Made by a program: the position numbers and the translations under genes. A DNA stretch of 64,000 nt, from assembly GCA_005784505.1 (NCBI GenBank), contig VCAZ01000111.1, positions 850,537-914,536 of the forward strand, written 5' to 3'. Origin of the DNA: Bagarius yarrelli. Taxonomy: Eukaryota; Chordata; Actinopteri; Siluriformes; Sisoridae. A model generated the notes under the pieces. That model saw only the letters and a program-made list of their open reading frames with translations, did no database searches and had not been told where the DNA came from. Of the stretch, positions 1 through 10,715 are shown piece by piece. Position 1 is the stretch's first letter, and every line of letters begins with the position of its first letter.

Positions 1-656
1 GAATGTGACCTGAAAGTAATCATGTCAACCTTTTCTTCATTCATGGTGCACTCAGCAATGGATGCCCCTTCTTGCAAAAGGAGAAGTACCTACTTCCCTC
101 TCTGGCACGGCTGGGTGCGAAGAGTTGATTAGGATGTCTGGCTGGAAGCAAATTTAGTAGCAGAATGAGAATGGGCAGCCGAGGCTCTTCACACCAAAGC
201 ACATTTCTAATGAATTCTTCACAACAGTCCAAATGTGAGGCAGGTGGCAATGATCCATATCAGAGGGGCCTTATTGCACTGCACGGTTGATAGGCAGTGA
301 GCGGGACTGCAGGTGCTCCCCTCTAGTGATGAGTCCCAATTTGGGATGAGGGAAGCCCTTCAGAAGGAAGAACACTTGTAGTTAAACATCAGCTTTTCTA
401 TTTTATTCTCTGATGTGACCTTTTCCAATCTCGGAATTTCAGCATTAAAGCCGGCAACTTTGCTTTAATCAAAAATAAATTTTATAAAGTGCAAACTTTG
501 CACTTAGACAATTTCATATTATTTTACTAATGCACAGACAGGTGGGAGTTGATACCAAATTTGGGCAGTGGTTAGATTTCAGCCATAAAAGTTTTACAAC
601 ATGTTTTAATAGCGGGTAAAAATCATATTTGCCAATACAATACCTAATTAATAACA
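1..656. other. Unique sequence, nothing recognised
   Basis: AT-rich DNA with no coding frame that has a recognisable motif and no repeat family I can name. Short open frames on the minus strand have no domain signature. Confidence 0.4.
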
Positions 657-983
657 GGGCAGCATTGTGGCACTGTTGCCTCATAGCAAGAAGTCCTAGG
701 TTCAATTCTCAGGCAGGGAGTTTGCATGTTCTCCCTGTGCTTCCGTGGGTTTACTCCGGGTTCTCCGGTTTCCTCCCACAGTCCAAAACATGTATGTTAG
801 ATTGATTGGTGATTCCTAATTGCCCAAAGGAGTAAGTGTGAGTGTGTGTGTGTGTGTGTGGCCTTGTGATGGACTGGCGACCTGTCCAGGATGTACTCTT
901 CTTGCCTTTACACTCTTTTAGAGAAGGCTGGGATAGACTCCTGCAGACCCCGAATTAAGAAATAAGCGGGTATAGAAGATGAA
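657..983 (+). mobile_element. AFC-like tRNA-derived SINE, near full length
   Basis: It has a tRNA-like head with the B-box-like GGTTCAATTCTC, then the body blocks GTTTGCATGTTCTCC, GGTTTCCTCCCACAGTCCA and GATGGACTGGCGACCTGTCC, and the end block AAGCGGGTATAGAAGATGA. The order matches the African-cichlid (AFC) type of fish SINE as I recall it. A (GT) run at about 840-860 expands an internal TGAGTGTGAG segment. The copy is diverged, so it is not recent. Confidence 0.8.
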
Positions 984-1140
984 GCAAAAGACCATGCACA
1001 ACTTGCATCAAATTTTTCAGAAAGTAAAAGGCTGTGAAATCATACAATTTTTACCCAAACAATCATTTAATTATAGTTACACTTGTAACTAATTACAAAA
1101 TAGATGCAAAATGGTAAAATATAGACTATTTATTGTACCC

Positions 1141-1262
1141 AGTAGGAATAGGAGAGGTAGAGAGAGGGAGAAAAAGAGAAAGCAGAGCCTCAAGGAGAGA
1201 GACCCAGCAATAAGAAAGAGAGAGCATAGAAAAAGAAGGGCAAAGAAAAAACGAGACCCAGA
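1141..1262 (+). repeat. Purine-rich (GA/GGA/GAAA) tract
   Basis: About 120 bp that is almost all A and G on the plus strand, a degenerate polypurine microsatellite. It may adopt a triplex-type structure; that is inference only. Confidence 0.6.
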
Positions 1263-1369
1263 GCACTAGTTACAATCTTCTTTTATTTCTTCCTCGACTA
1301 TAAATCGAATGTAGGACATTCAAACTAACCAATCAGCAGATTACAGCTTCACCCACTGTGTATAATAAA

Positions 1370-1445
1370 ACGCTTGCTATGGCAGCACATATACTAAAAA
1401 ACTGGAACGATACAGAAAAGATTAGATTGACCCCTGCACAAGGAT
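1370..1445 (+). pseudogene. Truncated U6 snRNA pseudogene
   Basis: The segment GGCAGCACATATACTAAAA, followed by CTGGAACGATACAG, AAGATTAG and CCCCTGC.CAAGGAT, matches U6 spliceosomal RNA from its first nucleotide to about nucleotide 76. The catalytic ACAGAGA box reads ACAGAAA, there are extra A residues after the ACTAAAA block, and the last 30 or so nucleotides, including half of the internal stem-loop, are missing. No snRNA-type TATA box or proximal element sits at the usual distance upstream, so this is a retropseudogene and not an expressed gene. It runs into a SINE-B copy within 5 bp, which suggests a chimeric reverse transcript. Confidence 0.85.
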
Positions 1446-1450
1446 ATTTT

Positions 1451-1625
1451 GGGGCAGTGGTGACTGTTGATTGGAAGACCAGGAACACCTTTCAAGCCCC
1501 ACTGCCGCCAGTCTGCCACTGTTAGGGTCTTGCTCGGTCCTTGAGCAAGACCCTAAACCCTCCCTGCTTTACAGGTGCTGTACCATAGCTTACTCTGCAC
1601 TCCGACCCCAACTTACTAAAATGTA
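1451..1625 (+). mobile_element. SINE-B copy (fused downstream of U6 pseudogene)
   Basis: It starts GGGGCAGTGG, with an internal deletion in the head, then GACTGTTGATTGGAAGACCA, CAAGCCCCACTGCCGCCAG, TCCTTGAGCAAGACCCTAAA and the tail GCACTCCGACCCCAACTTAC. Head and middle resemble SINE-A; the tail is the ATCATAGCT...CTGACCCCAACTT type seen elsewhere in the window. Confidence 0.75.
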
Positions 1626-1756
1626 CTTTTAGGATCGCCAATCAGCCTTTAATTACTTTATTAATTTTCAAATTAGATCCGAATGACAGTTTAGGGTTTT
1701 TTGTTGTTTTTATCACTTATGGTACAGCAGCTATAGACAATCAGTCGTTTACATCT

Positions 1757-1878
1757 TAGCTTTCTCTCTCTCTCTTTCTTGCTTGCTTTCTCTCTCTCTC
1801 TCTCTCTCTCCCCTCTCTCCAGTCTCTATCTCGCTTTTCCTCTATCTCGCTCTTTCTCTCTTTTTCTCTTTCTTACTC
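1757..1878 (+). repeat. (CT)n-rich microsatellite region
   Basis: Interrupted CT/CTTT/CTTG runs on the plus strand, with the longest pure stretch at about 1791-1811. Confidence 0.85.
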
Positions 1879-2582
1879 TTTTAAAATATAATGCATGCTA
1901 TTTTACCAAGAAACTGGAAAAACACCCTAAAAACACACAAAAAAAATGTTAACGAAAGTCTTTTTCAAAAAAAACCCCTATTTCACGATGAGACTTATAG
2001 TATTTTAAAACATCGCTCTGGATAACTGGCGTCTTCTAAATTATGTAAAAGTCTATTTTTCTCTACTAAGAAACAAAACTATTATTATTTTTCAATAATT
2101 AAGCTGTCAATCCAACAACTCCCTACGTATGGGCTGCTAGTATAGAAAGAAAAAAAGAATGTTACTGTTCCAGCTGTGCTATTATAGAATAAAGAATGAC
2201 GTTTTGACCAATAATCATGCTGTATTAGAAAAATGCCAATGTGCTGCTTTAAGTCTATTTTATTAGCGGGAATGGAAAATGTAGCACGTACATATAAATG
2301 ATATCCATAGAAACAGGGACCTAAAGCTTTTTATGAGTAATTTAAGCAGTTAAGGAAGAATATATGATAAGTGTATGATGGAATTTTAAAATGTGTCCTC
2401 TTTCTAGAGTGAATTACCGACCACGTATGAAAAGGTTATCTTTTTATCTCGAGTTAATCGCCTGTGAGCTATTTCTGAGCACGGAACCTTTAAAACCTAC
2501 GATAAAAGGTTTGACTATTTTTCCCTCGTGTGTCTCATTCTTGTTCAGATGTTTTCAGATTTGTGGTAAATTAACGAGTCGG
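1879..2582. other. Unique AT-rich sequence
   Basis: No repeat family or coding signal recognised. Confidence 0.4.
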
Positions 2583-2741
2583 TACATTTACGACATTTGG
2601 CGAATACCCTGTTTAGAGCGACTTATACAACTGAGCAGTTGGTAATTTAAGGGTCTTGCTCAGAGGCTTAACGGTGGGAACTTGGTGATGCTTGAAATCG
2701 AACCCTGATCTTCCAATTAGCTGTCTTACTTCTTAACCACT
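2583..2741 (-). mobile_element. SINE-A copy, reverse orientation
   Basis: The reverse complement reads a head AGTGGTTAAG, a B box GGGTTCGATTTC, a middle GAGCAAGACCCT, then AAGTCGCTCTAAACAGGGTA and a tail CGCCAAATGTCGTAAATGTA. This is the full SINE-A order with an extended tail segment. Confidence 0.8.
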
Positions 2742-2754
2742 GCAATGTGAATGT

Positions 2755-3030
2755 ACTGCAATAAACTGTTTTTATTAAGTATAATGTACAGCATTTACCT
2801 TGGAGATCAGACAATTCCACTTGCCAAAGCGCATGTCTGACTAGCTATCGAGTGAGACACGGGATGCTGGGCGGATGTTACGGCGTTCACTGCCATCTAG
2901 CGGTTGGGTGTCTGAAGCTGCTTCGTAAGCTGAATTTTAACTTGCAAGTCAAAGCAATAAATCGTTCGAGAGATGACTCGTATCTGGAAAAACTCGTTAG
3001 TTGGGAAGTCAAAGCTACCACTTTATTTAC
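2755..3030 (+). repeat. Interspersed repeat R, copy 1
   Basis: The segment shares long matches with the reverse complement of 7203-7450: TTATTAAGTATAATGTACAG, GACTAGCTAT.GAGTGA, GGTTGGGTGTCTGAAGCTG, GACTCGTATCT and AACTCGTTAGTTGGGA occur in the same order in both. I cannot assign a transposon class. It may be a non-autonomous element. Confidence 0.7.
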
Positions 3031-3728
3031 ATTTTTGGAATTTATATCATCAGGGTTGACTTGTTCTGGTTGTCGCCTTAATGACTTAGTTGTCATCAAA
3101 ATAAATTAATATGTTTATTCATTTAGGACATTCAAATTGTCTTCCACAAAAAGACGTAACTATACGGTTAGTCTGGTGGGGGTTTTTTTTGTTGTTTTTT
3201 ATTTTAATAAATATATAGTTTCAGGTTTTAATTTAGGATCCTCTAAAAACATATTACTAAGAAATCCAAACAGCAAAAGTTCTTTTCACACAAACGTCCA
3301 GGATTCAATGGAGCCTCTCAGGGCAGTTGAGCTGCTAAGACTCTCCTTTTCTAGTTAGTGATTTAGGAGATAAGCACGATGCCTGTGATCAAAGTCGGAG
3401 CTAGATACATGAAAGTTAAATCTCTGGATGGTTTCAGCTTGAAACACTTGAGAGTACAGTTAGGAAAGTGGGAGAACTGACAAAATAAAGAATTAAATCT
3501 CTGCTGCATGGCTTTCTTTAATGTAAGATAAGGAAAGGGCTAAATCCTAATGGTACTTATCTATCAGCCGGTTGTCACATAGCAGTGGGGGGTAATTACA
3601 AGTGTTAGCATCAAGAATAAAAAAAGCAAAGTATTGCAAAATAAACCCTGGACATCTTAAAAAACACATCTAATTTAGATATAATAATGTGATAGAAACA
3701 TAATCAATATATTTTATTATAAGAATAA
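3031..3728. other. Unique AT-rich sequence
   Basis: No recognisable repeat or gene. The 73-codon open frame in this stretch has no domain signature. Confidence 0.35.
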
Positions 3729-4268
3729 CATACACTACATTGCCAAATGTTTACGCTCACCTGATCATCAGAATCACATGTGATCTTATTTTAGGTTTAC
3801 TTTCCATTTTAATGTTGATTAAGGTCCACTTCTTCTTCTTCTCCTTTCGGCTGTTCCCTTTTAGGGGTCGCCACAGATTAAGGTCCACTATTCTATTAAA
3901 ATTTTCCACTACAATTTGTAGCTTGAATGTGAGATTTGGGTTTATTCAGCTACAATAGTATCAGTGAGATAAGACACTAACATCAGGTAAGGATGTTGGA
4001 GTGCAGTCGGTGTTCCAGTTCATCCTAAAGGCAAGGCTTTGTGCAAAACACTCAAGTTTTTAAGTGCTAACCAATCATAGCACACCATGTGTTAATAGAG
4101 ACCAGGGGTTTCGTGTATTGTCATGCTGGAACATTGTTGGAGTTCCAATGAAGGGATAATGTAAAGCTACATTGTACAAAGACATTTCAGACAACTCTGC
4201 GCTTCCAAATTTGTAGCAACATTTTGGAGAGGAAGAGGTGACCGCAAACTTTTAGCAATATTGTGCAT
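3729..4268 (+). mobile_element. Tc1-related MITE, near full length (copy T1)
   Basis: The left end CACTACATTGCCAAATGTTT and the right end GCAAACTTTTAGCAATATTG form imperfect terminal inverted repeats. Internal landmarks recur in other copies here: GTGAGATTTGGGTTTATTCA, AGATAAGACACTAACATCAG, AGTTCATCCTAAAGG, TTGTCATGCTGGAACA and TTCCAATGAAGGG. It has no transposase frame. A 45-bp LINE tail with a 14-bp target duplication interrupts it near 3831-3875. Confidence 0.75.
3831..3875 (-). mobile_element. 45-bp LINE 3'-end insertion nested in MITE
   Basis: It is flanked by identical 14-bp copies of GATTAAGGTCCACT at 3817-3830 and 3876-3889. Read on the minus strand the insert is TGTGGCGACCCC ... GCAGCC-like ... 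followed by a GAA-rich tail, the extreme 3' end of an endonuclease/reverse-transcriptase LINE common in fish. The body of apparently the same LINE type is represented at 42966-43250. The severe 5' truncation and long target duplication indicate target-primed reverse transcription. Confidence 0.75.
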
Positions 4269-4544
4269 TTGCTCTCTATTTTTCTACTCACACTATTTCC
4301 ACTGAAGGTTGCACGGATAGCCTTGCTCTAATTGGTGACCACTATGTGTGCTTTTGTTACCCCACCCTGCTGCCATGTACTGTACCTTCTCATTTTTCAC
4401 AGCATTGGGGTTGCTGAAGTCCTTTCAGTTGGGTTATTAAATGTGTTTGAGCTGCATGTGTACGGCACTGTTAACTCCAACACTGAGTCAACTCCATCTG
4501 TGGAAATCTTTTAACGATACAGTCATACTTTACTGCAAGGAAAG

Positions 4545-4670
4545 TGAACAGGAAGTCAGCTAACTGGACCTGGTCAATGGTTTTGTGAGATGGTGTGAGG
4601 GGACAACTACCTGCTGCTGAATGTGGCAAAGACAAAAGAGATGGTGACAGAATTTCAGAAGGAATAAGTC
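4545..4670 (+). pseudogene. Rex1/CR1-like LINE reverse transcriptase fragment
   Basis: At 4598-4657 the plus strand encodes LLLNVAKTKEMVTEFQ, the motif of Rex1/L2-type non-LTR reverse transcriptases just after the catalytic YADD region (consensus form LxLNxxKTKEMVVDF). The preceding bases encode a recognisable but frameshifted W-C-x-D-N. Only this short piece survives, and the DNA then passes into a SINE-B tail. It is a dead fragment. Confidence 0.6.
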
Positions 4671-4734
4671 CTGATAAAGACAATATAGACCACAGCCGTC
4701 CTTACCTATTGAGGATACTATAGTTCTAACTCTA

Positions 4735-4802
4735 GTGGATTGTCCAACCCTGCATTCTGACCCCAACTTTCTAAGAGAGGATATGCAAAGAAAAATGTAC
4801 CT
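4735..4802 (+). mobile_element. SINE-B tail fragment
   Basis: Contains CCTGCATTCTGACCCCAACT, TTTCTAAGAGAGGATATGCA and AAGAAAAATGTAC, matching the 3' portion of SINE-B. The head is missing. Confidence 0.6.
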
Positions 4803-5727
4803 TAAGCTGCTAGAGTGGCTTCCTGTTTGGTAATTAATAAAATTTCTATTTTATTTCAAGTTAAAGATTTAATTACTGCTAGCATAAAATTATATTCTTA
4901 GCTGACTAGCATTTGTTACCGTTTAGTTGTTAACCACAGTACGCGCTCTCGGTAGTGACCTTACTCAATTTGTCATGGCCTAGTAAACCGTATTCCATCG
5001 GGAGGAAAGTTAATCCCTTAATTTCTGTTAGTGCCTGAAATAAATTGTTTAATCAAATTAAATTACATGCTCCATAAAGTTAGGTTTTTTTCTTTATGAA
5101 GTATAAATGAGGACCAAGAGGAGAACCCCAATCACGGTGGACAGAAGCCAGTGGGATTGGTGGGTATATTTCAAATTCAATTAGGTGCAAATTGAAATAA
5201 AACAATGTTGAAATGAGATTCAGTGCTGGGGTAGGAGTCATTAAAGCTTTGGAATGTGTACCACTTTCGAGAGGTATCGGATCACCAGGGTCTTTTCCTA
5301 ATTAATATTATGTGTTTAGGGAGCATTTGCACCGCTGGGGGAGTTACATTTCAGAAAGGCATTTGGATTCTCATTCTCTGCCTCCACAGTTACACTTGTG
5401 CAATTGGCAGGTTCAGGAAATCGGGGTGCAAAATCTTATTTTTTTTTCACTGCTGTATGATACGTTTAGAACTTTGAAGGTCATGACTGACACCAACACG
5501 ATGAACAGCCCAGGCTTTGTTTGTTATCAATGTTTCCGTAAGGTAAATTGATTTTTGGAGTGACCAATAATAACTAACTCCACAATGTGTTATTGACCCG
5601 AGGCTGTTTTAGAGCACTTGTGGAGGTTTTAAAGTCTTTCCAAAATAGCTGAAGATGGAGTGTACAGATTGTCGATTTTTAACAGGAACGCTGCTCAGTG
5701 TCTGCTTTTGGGTTTTTGCTGAACTTT
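4803..5727. other. Unique sequence
   Basis: No repeat or gene recognised. Short open frames on the plus strand near 5256-5551 overlap each other in two frames and carry no motif. Confidence 0.35.
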
Positions 5728-5815
5728 TTCCAGGGGCATTGTTGACCCTGTGCTCTGACCCCAACTTTCTAAGACGGGATATGCGAAGAAATATAATTTG
5801 TCCAAATAAATACAT
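5728..5815 (+). mobile_element. SINE-B tail fragment
   Basis: Shows CCAGGGGCATTGTTGACCCT, GTGCTCTGACCCCAACTTTC and TAAGACGGGATATGCGAAGA, the best-preserved SINE-B tail in the window. The 5' portion is absent. Confidence 0.7.
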
Positions 5816-5884
5816 TATACATGTGAAAGTATTTGTAATGTGTCTAACTACTCTGGTTAATTTGTTAATGGTTGATATTGTATA

Positions 5885-6190
5885 ACTTTCTTATTGGTTA
5901 GTCGTGTGTATTTATAGCTCTTGTGTTTCCTTTGTCTTAGTCATGGATTTCGGATGTGTCCCTGTAGCGCTGTTGTGAGTCTGCTTATGTTACGACAAGC
6001 CAAGTCAAGTTAAGTCTATCCTAGTCTAGTTCGTGTTTGTTGTTTTGTTTATTGCTTGATCAAGTGCTTATGTTTAGCGTTCAAGCTAAGCTATGCTAAG
6101 CTAAGATACAGTTAGTCAAGTTTAGTTTATGTTTTGTCACTATTGCACCTTCGGGTTCTAATACTACTCACCTTAATGGAATCCTTGCAA
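5885..6190 (+). repeat. Unclassified interspersed repeat L, copy 1 (LTR-like?)
   Basis: It shares TATTTATAG.TC/TCTTGTGTTTCCT, TTGTCTT, GGATG.GTCCCTGTA and GGTGAGTC-like blocks with 31614-31880 in the same order and strand. The pyrimidine-rich, TATA-containing look resembles a retroviral-type LTR, but I see no paired LTR, primer-binding site or polyprotein, so the class is open. Repeated AAGCTAAGCTA and CAAGTCAAGT motifs lie near 6000-6110. Confidence 0.45.
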
Positions 6191-7202
6191 CATTGTACAC
6201 AAAATCATCGGAATTGGGGTTTGTAATAGTTGTGAAACATAAACATAAAAGTAGTGTGTGGACCTTTATAGTTTCACATGATCGTTAATTTTTTTTATTT
6301 TTTTTTTGTCAAGGTGTGTAATTGCAATGTGAATATATAATTTAGATAGCATCAGATCACAAATGTTTAACATAAATATAACATTTCACTTACTCTATAG
6401 AACCTTAAAGAACAAAATGTACAAATTTTGAGGCTGAGGGTGCTGGAGAAAAGTATGCATCCACACACATATTATTAAATATCGAAATGAATTAAATAAC
6501 TGTCTGAATCCTTTATTTCTTGCTACGACCTAATTGGATGTAATTTATTGCATATAATTAGCAGTAATAAGTCTTAACCATAATTCATTACATAGTTTTC
6601 AAATACGATGCTAATATATTCCATATAGTTCCACAACAAACCACATGATGCACAGATTCTCTGTTTGACCTTCAAGAATAATGAATGTTGGGTGAATCTC
6701 TTTATTTATTTATTTGTTTGCTTGTCTTATGCTCTCTGCTTGACTCAGTGAGTGGGCGAGAGGGCTGAACAATTAAAGCTCTAAGCCATGGTTGTAAAAT
6801 AGGTGGCTGACAAGACAGAGTGGGCAGTACTTTTGTCAGGGCAATTCCCCAGTGTGCACGACCAAGGTTACTTTACTTCCACGAAGTGTGTAAGTGTGAG
6901 CGGCGCAGGTCACTTCTTTAATTGATCGGCAAGTTTTGCGAGAAACCAGTATTCAATCAGGTGGGTGCTGTGAGGCAGCAGCTGCTATCAAGGACAAACA
7001 TCTGGTATTGTTTCTCCACCCACACAGTGTCCTCTGGGTGGAGTGCATTATTCTATCTTTCTATCTCTCTCTTTCTTTCTTACACACATACATACATACT
7101 TACCCTCTCTGTCCAAACCACTCACAAAATGTCCTTAAAAACAATACATACAGCATTACCCTGTCTCAGATAAAAGACCTTATGAAATAACAAAACAGTG
7201 GT
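6191..7202. other. Mostly unique sequence with a (TTTA)n tract and a possible conserved block
   Basis: A short (TTTA)n/(TTTG) tract lies at 6704-6722. The block 6735-7055 is less AT-rich than its surroundings and contains no repeat I recognise, so it could be a conserved non-coding element. CT- and ACAT-rich low-complexity sequence follows at 7050-7110. Confidence 0.3.
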
Positions 7203-7575
7203 AGGTTGACTTACGAGTGTCCCAACTAACGAGTTTTTTTTAGATACGAGTCGTCTCTCGGCCAACTATTTGCTTTGAGTTCTGAACCAAAATTCGGGTT
7301 ACGAGTCAGCTTCAGACACCCAACCACTAGTTGGCACCATTGTAACATCAGCCCAGCATCACTCAATAGCTAGTCACACATGCGCGTTAGAAAGTGTGTT
7401 AGCAAGGTAAATGCTGTACATTATACTTAATAAAACCAGTTTATTGCAGTACATCCTATTCTATTGTTTTTTATACAATTTCGTTATTTGTAAGAAATTG
7501 TGCTGTTTTTTAGGGACTCAAAACGGATTAATGGCATTTCAATTCATTTCAATGGGGTAAACTGATTTGACATAC
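7203..7575 (-). repeat. Interspersed repeat R, copy 2 (inverted relative to copy 1)
   Basis: The reverse complement matches 2755-3030 over most of its length. Extra sequence at 7451-7575, with AACGGATTAATGGCATTTCA and CATTTCAATGGGGTAAACTG, looks like part of the same element and is absent from copy 1, so this copy is longer. Confidence 0.7.
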
Positions 7576-7650
7576 AAGTTAAATTAAATTCAGTGTACCT
7601 AAATTACTATTTGAACCGAATGGGACTTTCTTTTCATAGTATGTGTGTAA

Positions 7651-7732
7651 AAGAGCGCAGTGTTTGGTGTTGGACCGCTAAAAGGAAGATCAGGGTTCAA
7701 TTCCTAGCATCAGTAATTTGTAACCACTGAAG
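7651..7732 (+). mobile_element. SINE-A head fragment
   Basis: GGTGTTGGACCGCTAAAAGG, AAGATCAGGGTTCAATTCCT and AGCATCAGTAATTTGTAACC match the SINE-A head and B box. The middle and tail are missing. Confidence 0.6.
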
Positions 7733-9798
7733 CAATATTTCTCAACAAACAGAGCATATGAAATCTAATGTAGACAAAAATATTAAGGGTGATTAGAAAA
7801 CTGTTTAGGGAGATGCTTGAAGTGTGAAGAATTGTGAGATGGTGGAGAATGTTGATCTCCCGATGCAGCTGTCGCAAATCTGAAAGACCCCCGTGTGCTA
7901 TAGAGAACACTCTCCTACAAATTGTGCACTTGTCCTGATACTCATTTCCGCTGACACTTACCAGCCATGCATTCGATTTCTCTCACACTTGTCTGTACTT
8001 TTGCATTTGTTGAAAACTTTCAGAGCTGAATGCAGATCTGGAGCTGCCTCCACCATCATAGAATAGAGCCTTTACAGAATGCGTCGGAAATGGTTTGCAT
8101 GAAATTCCGGGACAAAGCTGTTGACAGAGCTGTAAAAATTCTATACTTTAAGTGATTTTTGGCAACACTTGTTTGGAACATAGTGATTATGCAAAACTTT
8201 TAGAAGGAGCACTCGTCTGACGCGATCCTTTTAGATCAGCATCCGTTTAGATCAGAAAGTTTACCCACCATGCACTCACTGTCCCGGGGGAAATACATTG
8301 TTTCGCATACTAACCTCTGGTACTTAAATTCTTTTGGTTATAGCAAGAGATGATAAGGAAAAAAAAACACTTACCCACACACCCACAATCACGCACCACA
8401 ATCTAATAGATTTGAATTAGGCGTCCCAATACGATTGTCAATATCGTGTATATTAAAGAAAGTTATGTGTGAGGGAATACAGGGTGATAAACATTTTGAG
8501 GAAAGCTCTCTTTTGTTTTGTGTGTACAGAGGCTATGTCCTCCATGCTGAGAATCTGATGGCATTCTGCCATATGGCAGTGATGTAGATTCAGGTCTCAC
8601 CGGAAATCCAGGTGTGGACTGAGGCAGAATGAACTGCAGAGCACGGTCTCGCTACACTAACCTCAACAGCTGCAAGTCCGCCATGAGGAGACAGCCGCAG
8701 GAGCACCGGTGTTAGATTAGGCAAACTCAGACTAGCCCACATAAACTAGCAAATACAGAGAGGACTTGAACTTTAGTTTGGGAACAAGCTTCATTTTTTA
8801 CAATATGGATAAATAAGTCTTGCTGAAATGACCTTTAGTTTAGCAGATGCCTACTGGGTAGTGGATTAAGTGGGGAACTGGTTATGGGAATTTAAGTGAA
8901 TATGATTTAAGTGCCTAAAAATCTTCAAAAAGTTGGCTCAGCTAGTATTGCTAAGATTAAACAATTCACAGGACAAAAAAACATTACAGAACTGTGGTTA
9001 ATTTAAGGACAAAGGTGAGGTTAGAACCAAACAGACCAGTTTATTCACCAAGAACTCAAAGGTAGGATATTAGAGAACTTTAGCTGAACGAGAAACTTCG
9101 AGAATACAGGATTACCCAGAATACTGGAACTGGAAAGTCACTGTAAATACTCAGGCACTCTTTAGCAGGAATGGGGGTCTGGAAGTCCGTAGAAGTCTAG
9201 AGAGACCTTGGAAACTTGGGAACGAAGTGACATGGGAATGAAGTTTTCTTCCATGAATTTAGACCAGACAAGGAACCAGAGCTGCTTAAACAAGGTTAGT
9301 GGGAGTGAATGGGGAATAAACGTCAGATTCACGTAAATAAAACTTAGGGGACTGTGAGCCAGGAAACGTTAGTGAGCCTGGCGTGTTCATGACAGCTATT
9401 ACCAGTGATACCATTTTTGTTTTCTTGCCGTTTGTTTATTTACTTACCTCAGGCTACAGCAGTCTCAGGTTTAGAAGCAATCTAATAAGATCAAAACTCT
9501 TCAGTCATCATTCATCTTTTATTTGCTTTATCCTGGTCAAGGTCACAGTAGTATACAATAATACTTTCTGCGAATCTCAAGAGATGGGAAAATATGCCCA
9601 AATATCCACCAACTCTGTATTTGGGGGTCGCGGGAAGCAAACATAGGAACATCTACATTGACAGAAACAAATCATGTAACTATATTACATGTCCCTATCA
9701 TGATAAAGAGAAATACTGATAGTCTAAAAAGCCATCATTTGTAATAAAAATGTACGACTCATTGCAGTTCGATCTGTTAACAAGTAAATAATTACTTG
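7733..9798. other. Two kilobases without recognisable feature
   Basis: I recognised no coding motif, SINE, LINE or DNA transposon on either strand. Open frames of 66-87 codons here are chance-like. Confidence 0.35.
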
Positions 9799-9959
9799 TA
9801 CAGCATTCGGCAGATGCCTTATCCAAAGCGACTTACTTATTATTTAATTTATTCAACTTAGCAGTTAGGGGTTAAGGTCCTTGTTTAAGGGCCCAGCAGT
9901 GGTCAAACCCCGATCCTTCAATTTGTAGTCCAACACCTTAACCACTACACTACCACTTT
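9799..9959 (-). mobile_element. SINE-A copy, reverse orientation
   Basis: The reverse complement runs from the head GTGGTTAAGGTGTTGGACTA, through GGATCGGGGTTTGACCAC and TAACCCCTAACTGCTAAG, to GTCGCTTTGGATAAGGCATC and TGCCGAATGCTG. Confidence 0.8.
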
Positions 9960-10070
9960 ATAAGCTAGTTGAAAGCAAGGGAAAGCAAGGGAAATAGGGA
10001 AATGCCTACAAAACTGCTCCAGACCCCCATCCCCACAGTGATTCTGGTGTTACCAGTAATCTAATGTCAA

Positions 10071-10240
10071 TTTTTTTTTAAATGTTTTTTAAGCATTTTG
10101 CCTTTATCAATAGTACAGAGAGAGATAAAACAGAGGGGGAGAGGGAAGTGGGACCAAAAAGGGAACCGAGCCGGAATCAAACCCAGGTTGTCGGAGGGCA
10201 ACCACACATAGGGATGCTGTCGCCTTTTCCCACTTCGCTA
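10071..10240 (-). mobile_element. SINE-C copy (tRNA-like, reverse orientation)
   Basis: A T-rich stretch, then TTTTGCCTTTATCAATAGTA, a purine-rich GAGAGATAAAACAGAGGGGG block, and CGGAATCAAACCCAGGTTG, which on the minus strand is a tRNA-type B box. It has the same architecture as 26085-26246. Confidence 0.65.
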
Positions 10241-10504
10241 CGGTCACAAGCCATAACATGTCAATTAACCGGTGGACAAAATTTCCTCACCGTCACAACC
10301 CTAATTCCCAGAACGACCAACCTGCCACTGAGCCCGACCCTAAACCCTCAAATACTCAGTTGAGATAGGAAACAAGTAAGTCACTCTAGAGAAGGGCTGG
10401 CCAAATGCCAGAAACATAAAGTAGTAGTAGTAGTAGTATTTCAGATTCTATTCTCTCTTAAGAGACCCAAAAACTGCTCTATGAACACACGATTCTATAA
10501 ACAG

Positions 10505-10715
10505 AAGACTTGCCAAAGTTTGAGTGGAATAAATGAAGTGTTCTGCACAGAGCCTTGACCTCAATTCATCCTTTGGGATAAACTGCTACGCTGACTGCAC
10601 ACCAGACCTTCTCACCTAATATCAATACCTAACCAAAATAATGCTACATAAACACAATTCCTCATAGACTCACTTTAGAATATAATGAAAAGACCTTCCA
10701 GAAGAGCAGAAAGGC
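10505..10715 (-). mobile_element. Tc1-related MITE fragment (copy T2)
   Basis: Contains TTCTGCACAGAGCCTTGACC, TCAATTCATCCTTTGGGATA, CTGACTGCACACCAGACCTT and AGACCTTCCAGAAGAGC, the order expected from the reverse complement of copy T1. Neither terminus is preserved. Confidence 0.65.
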
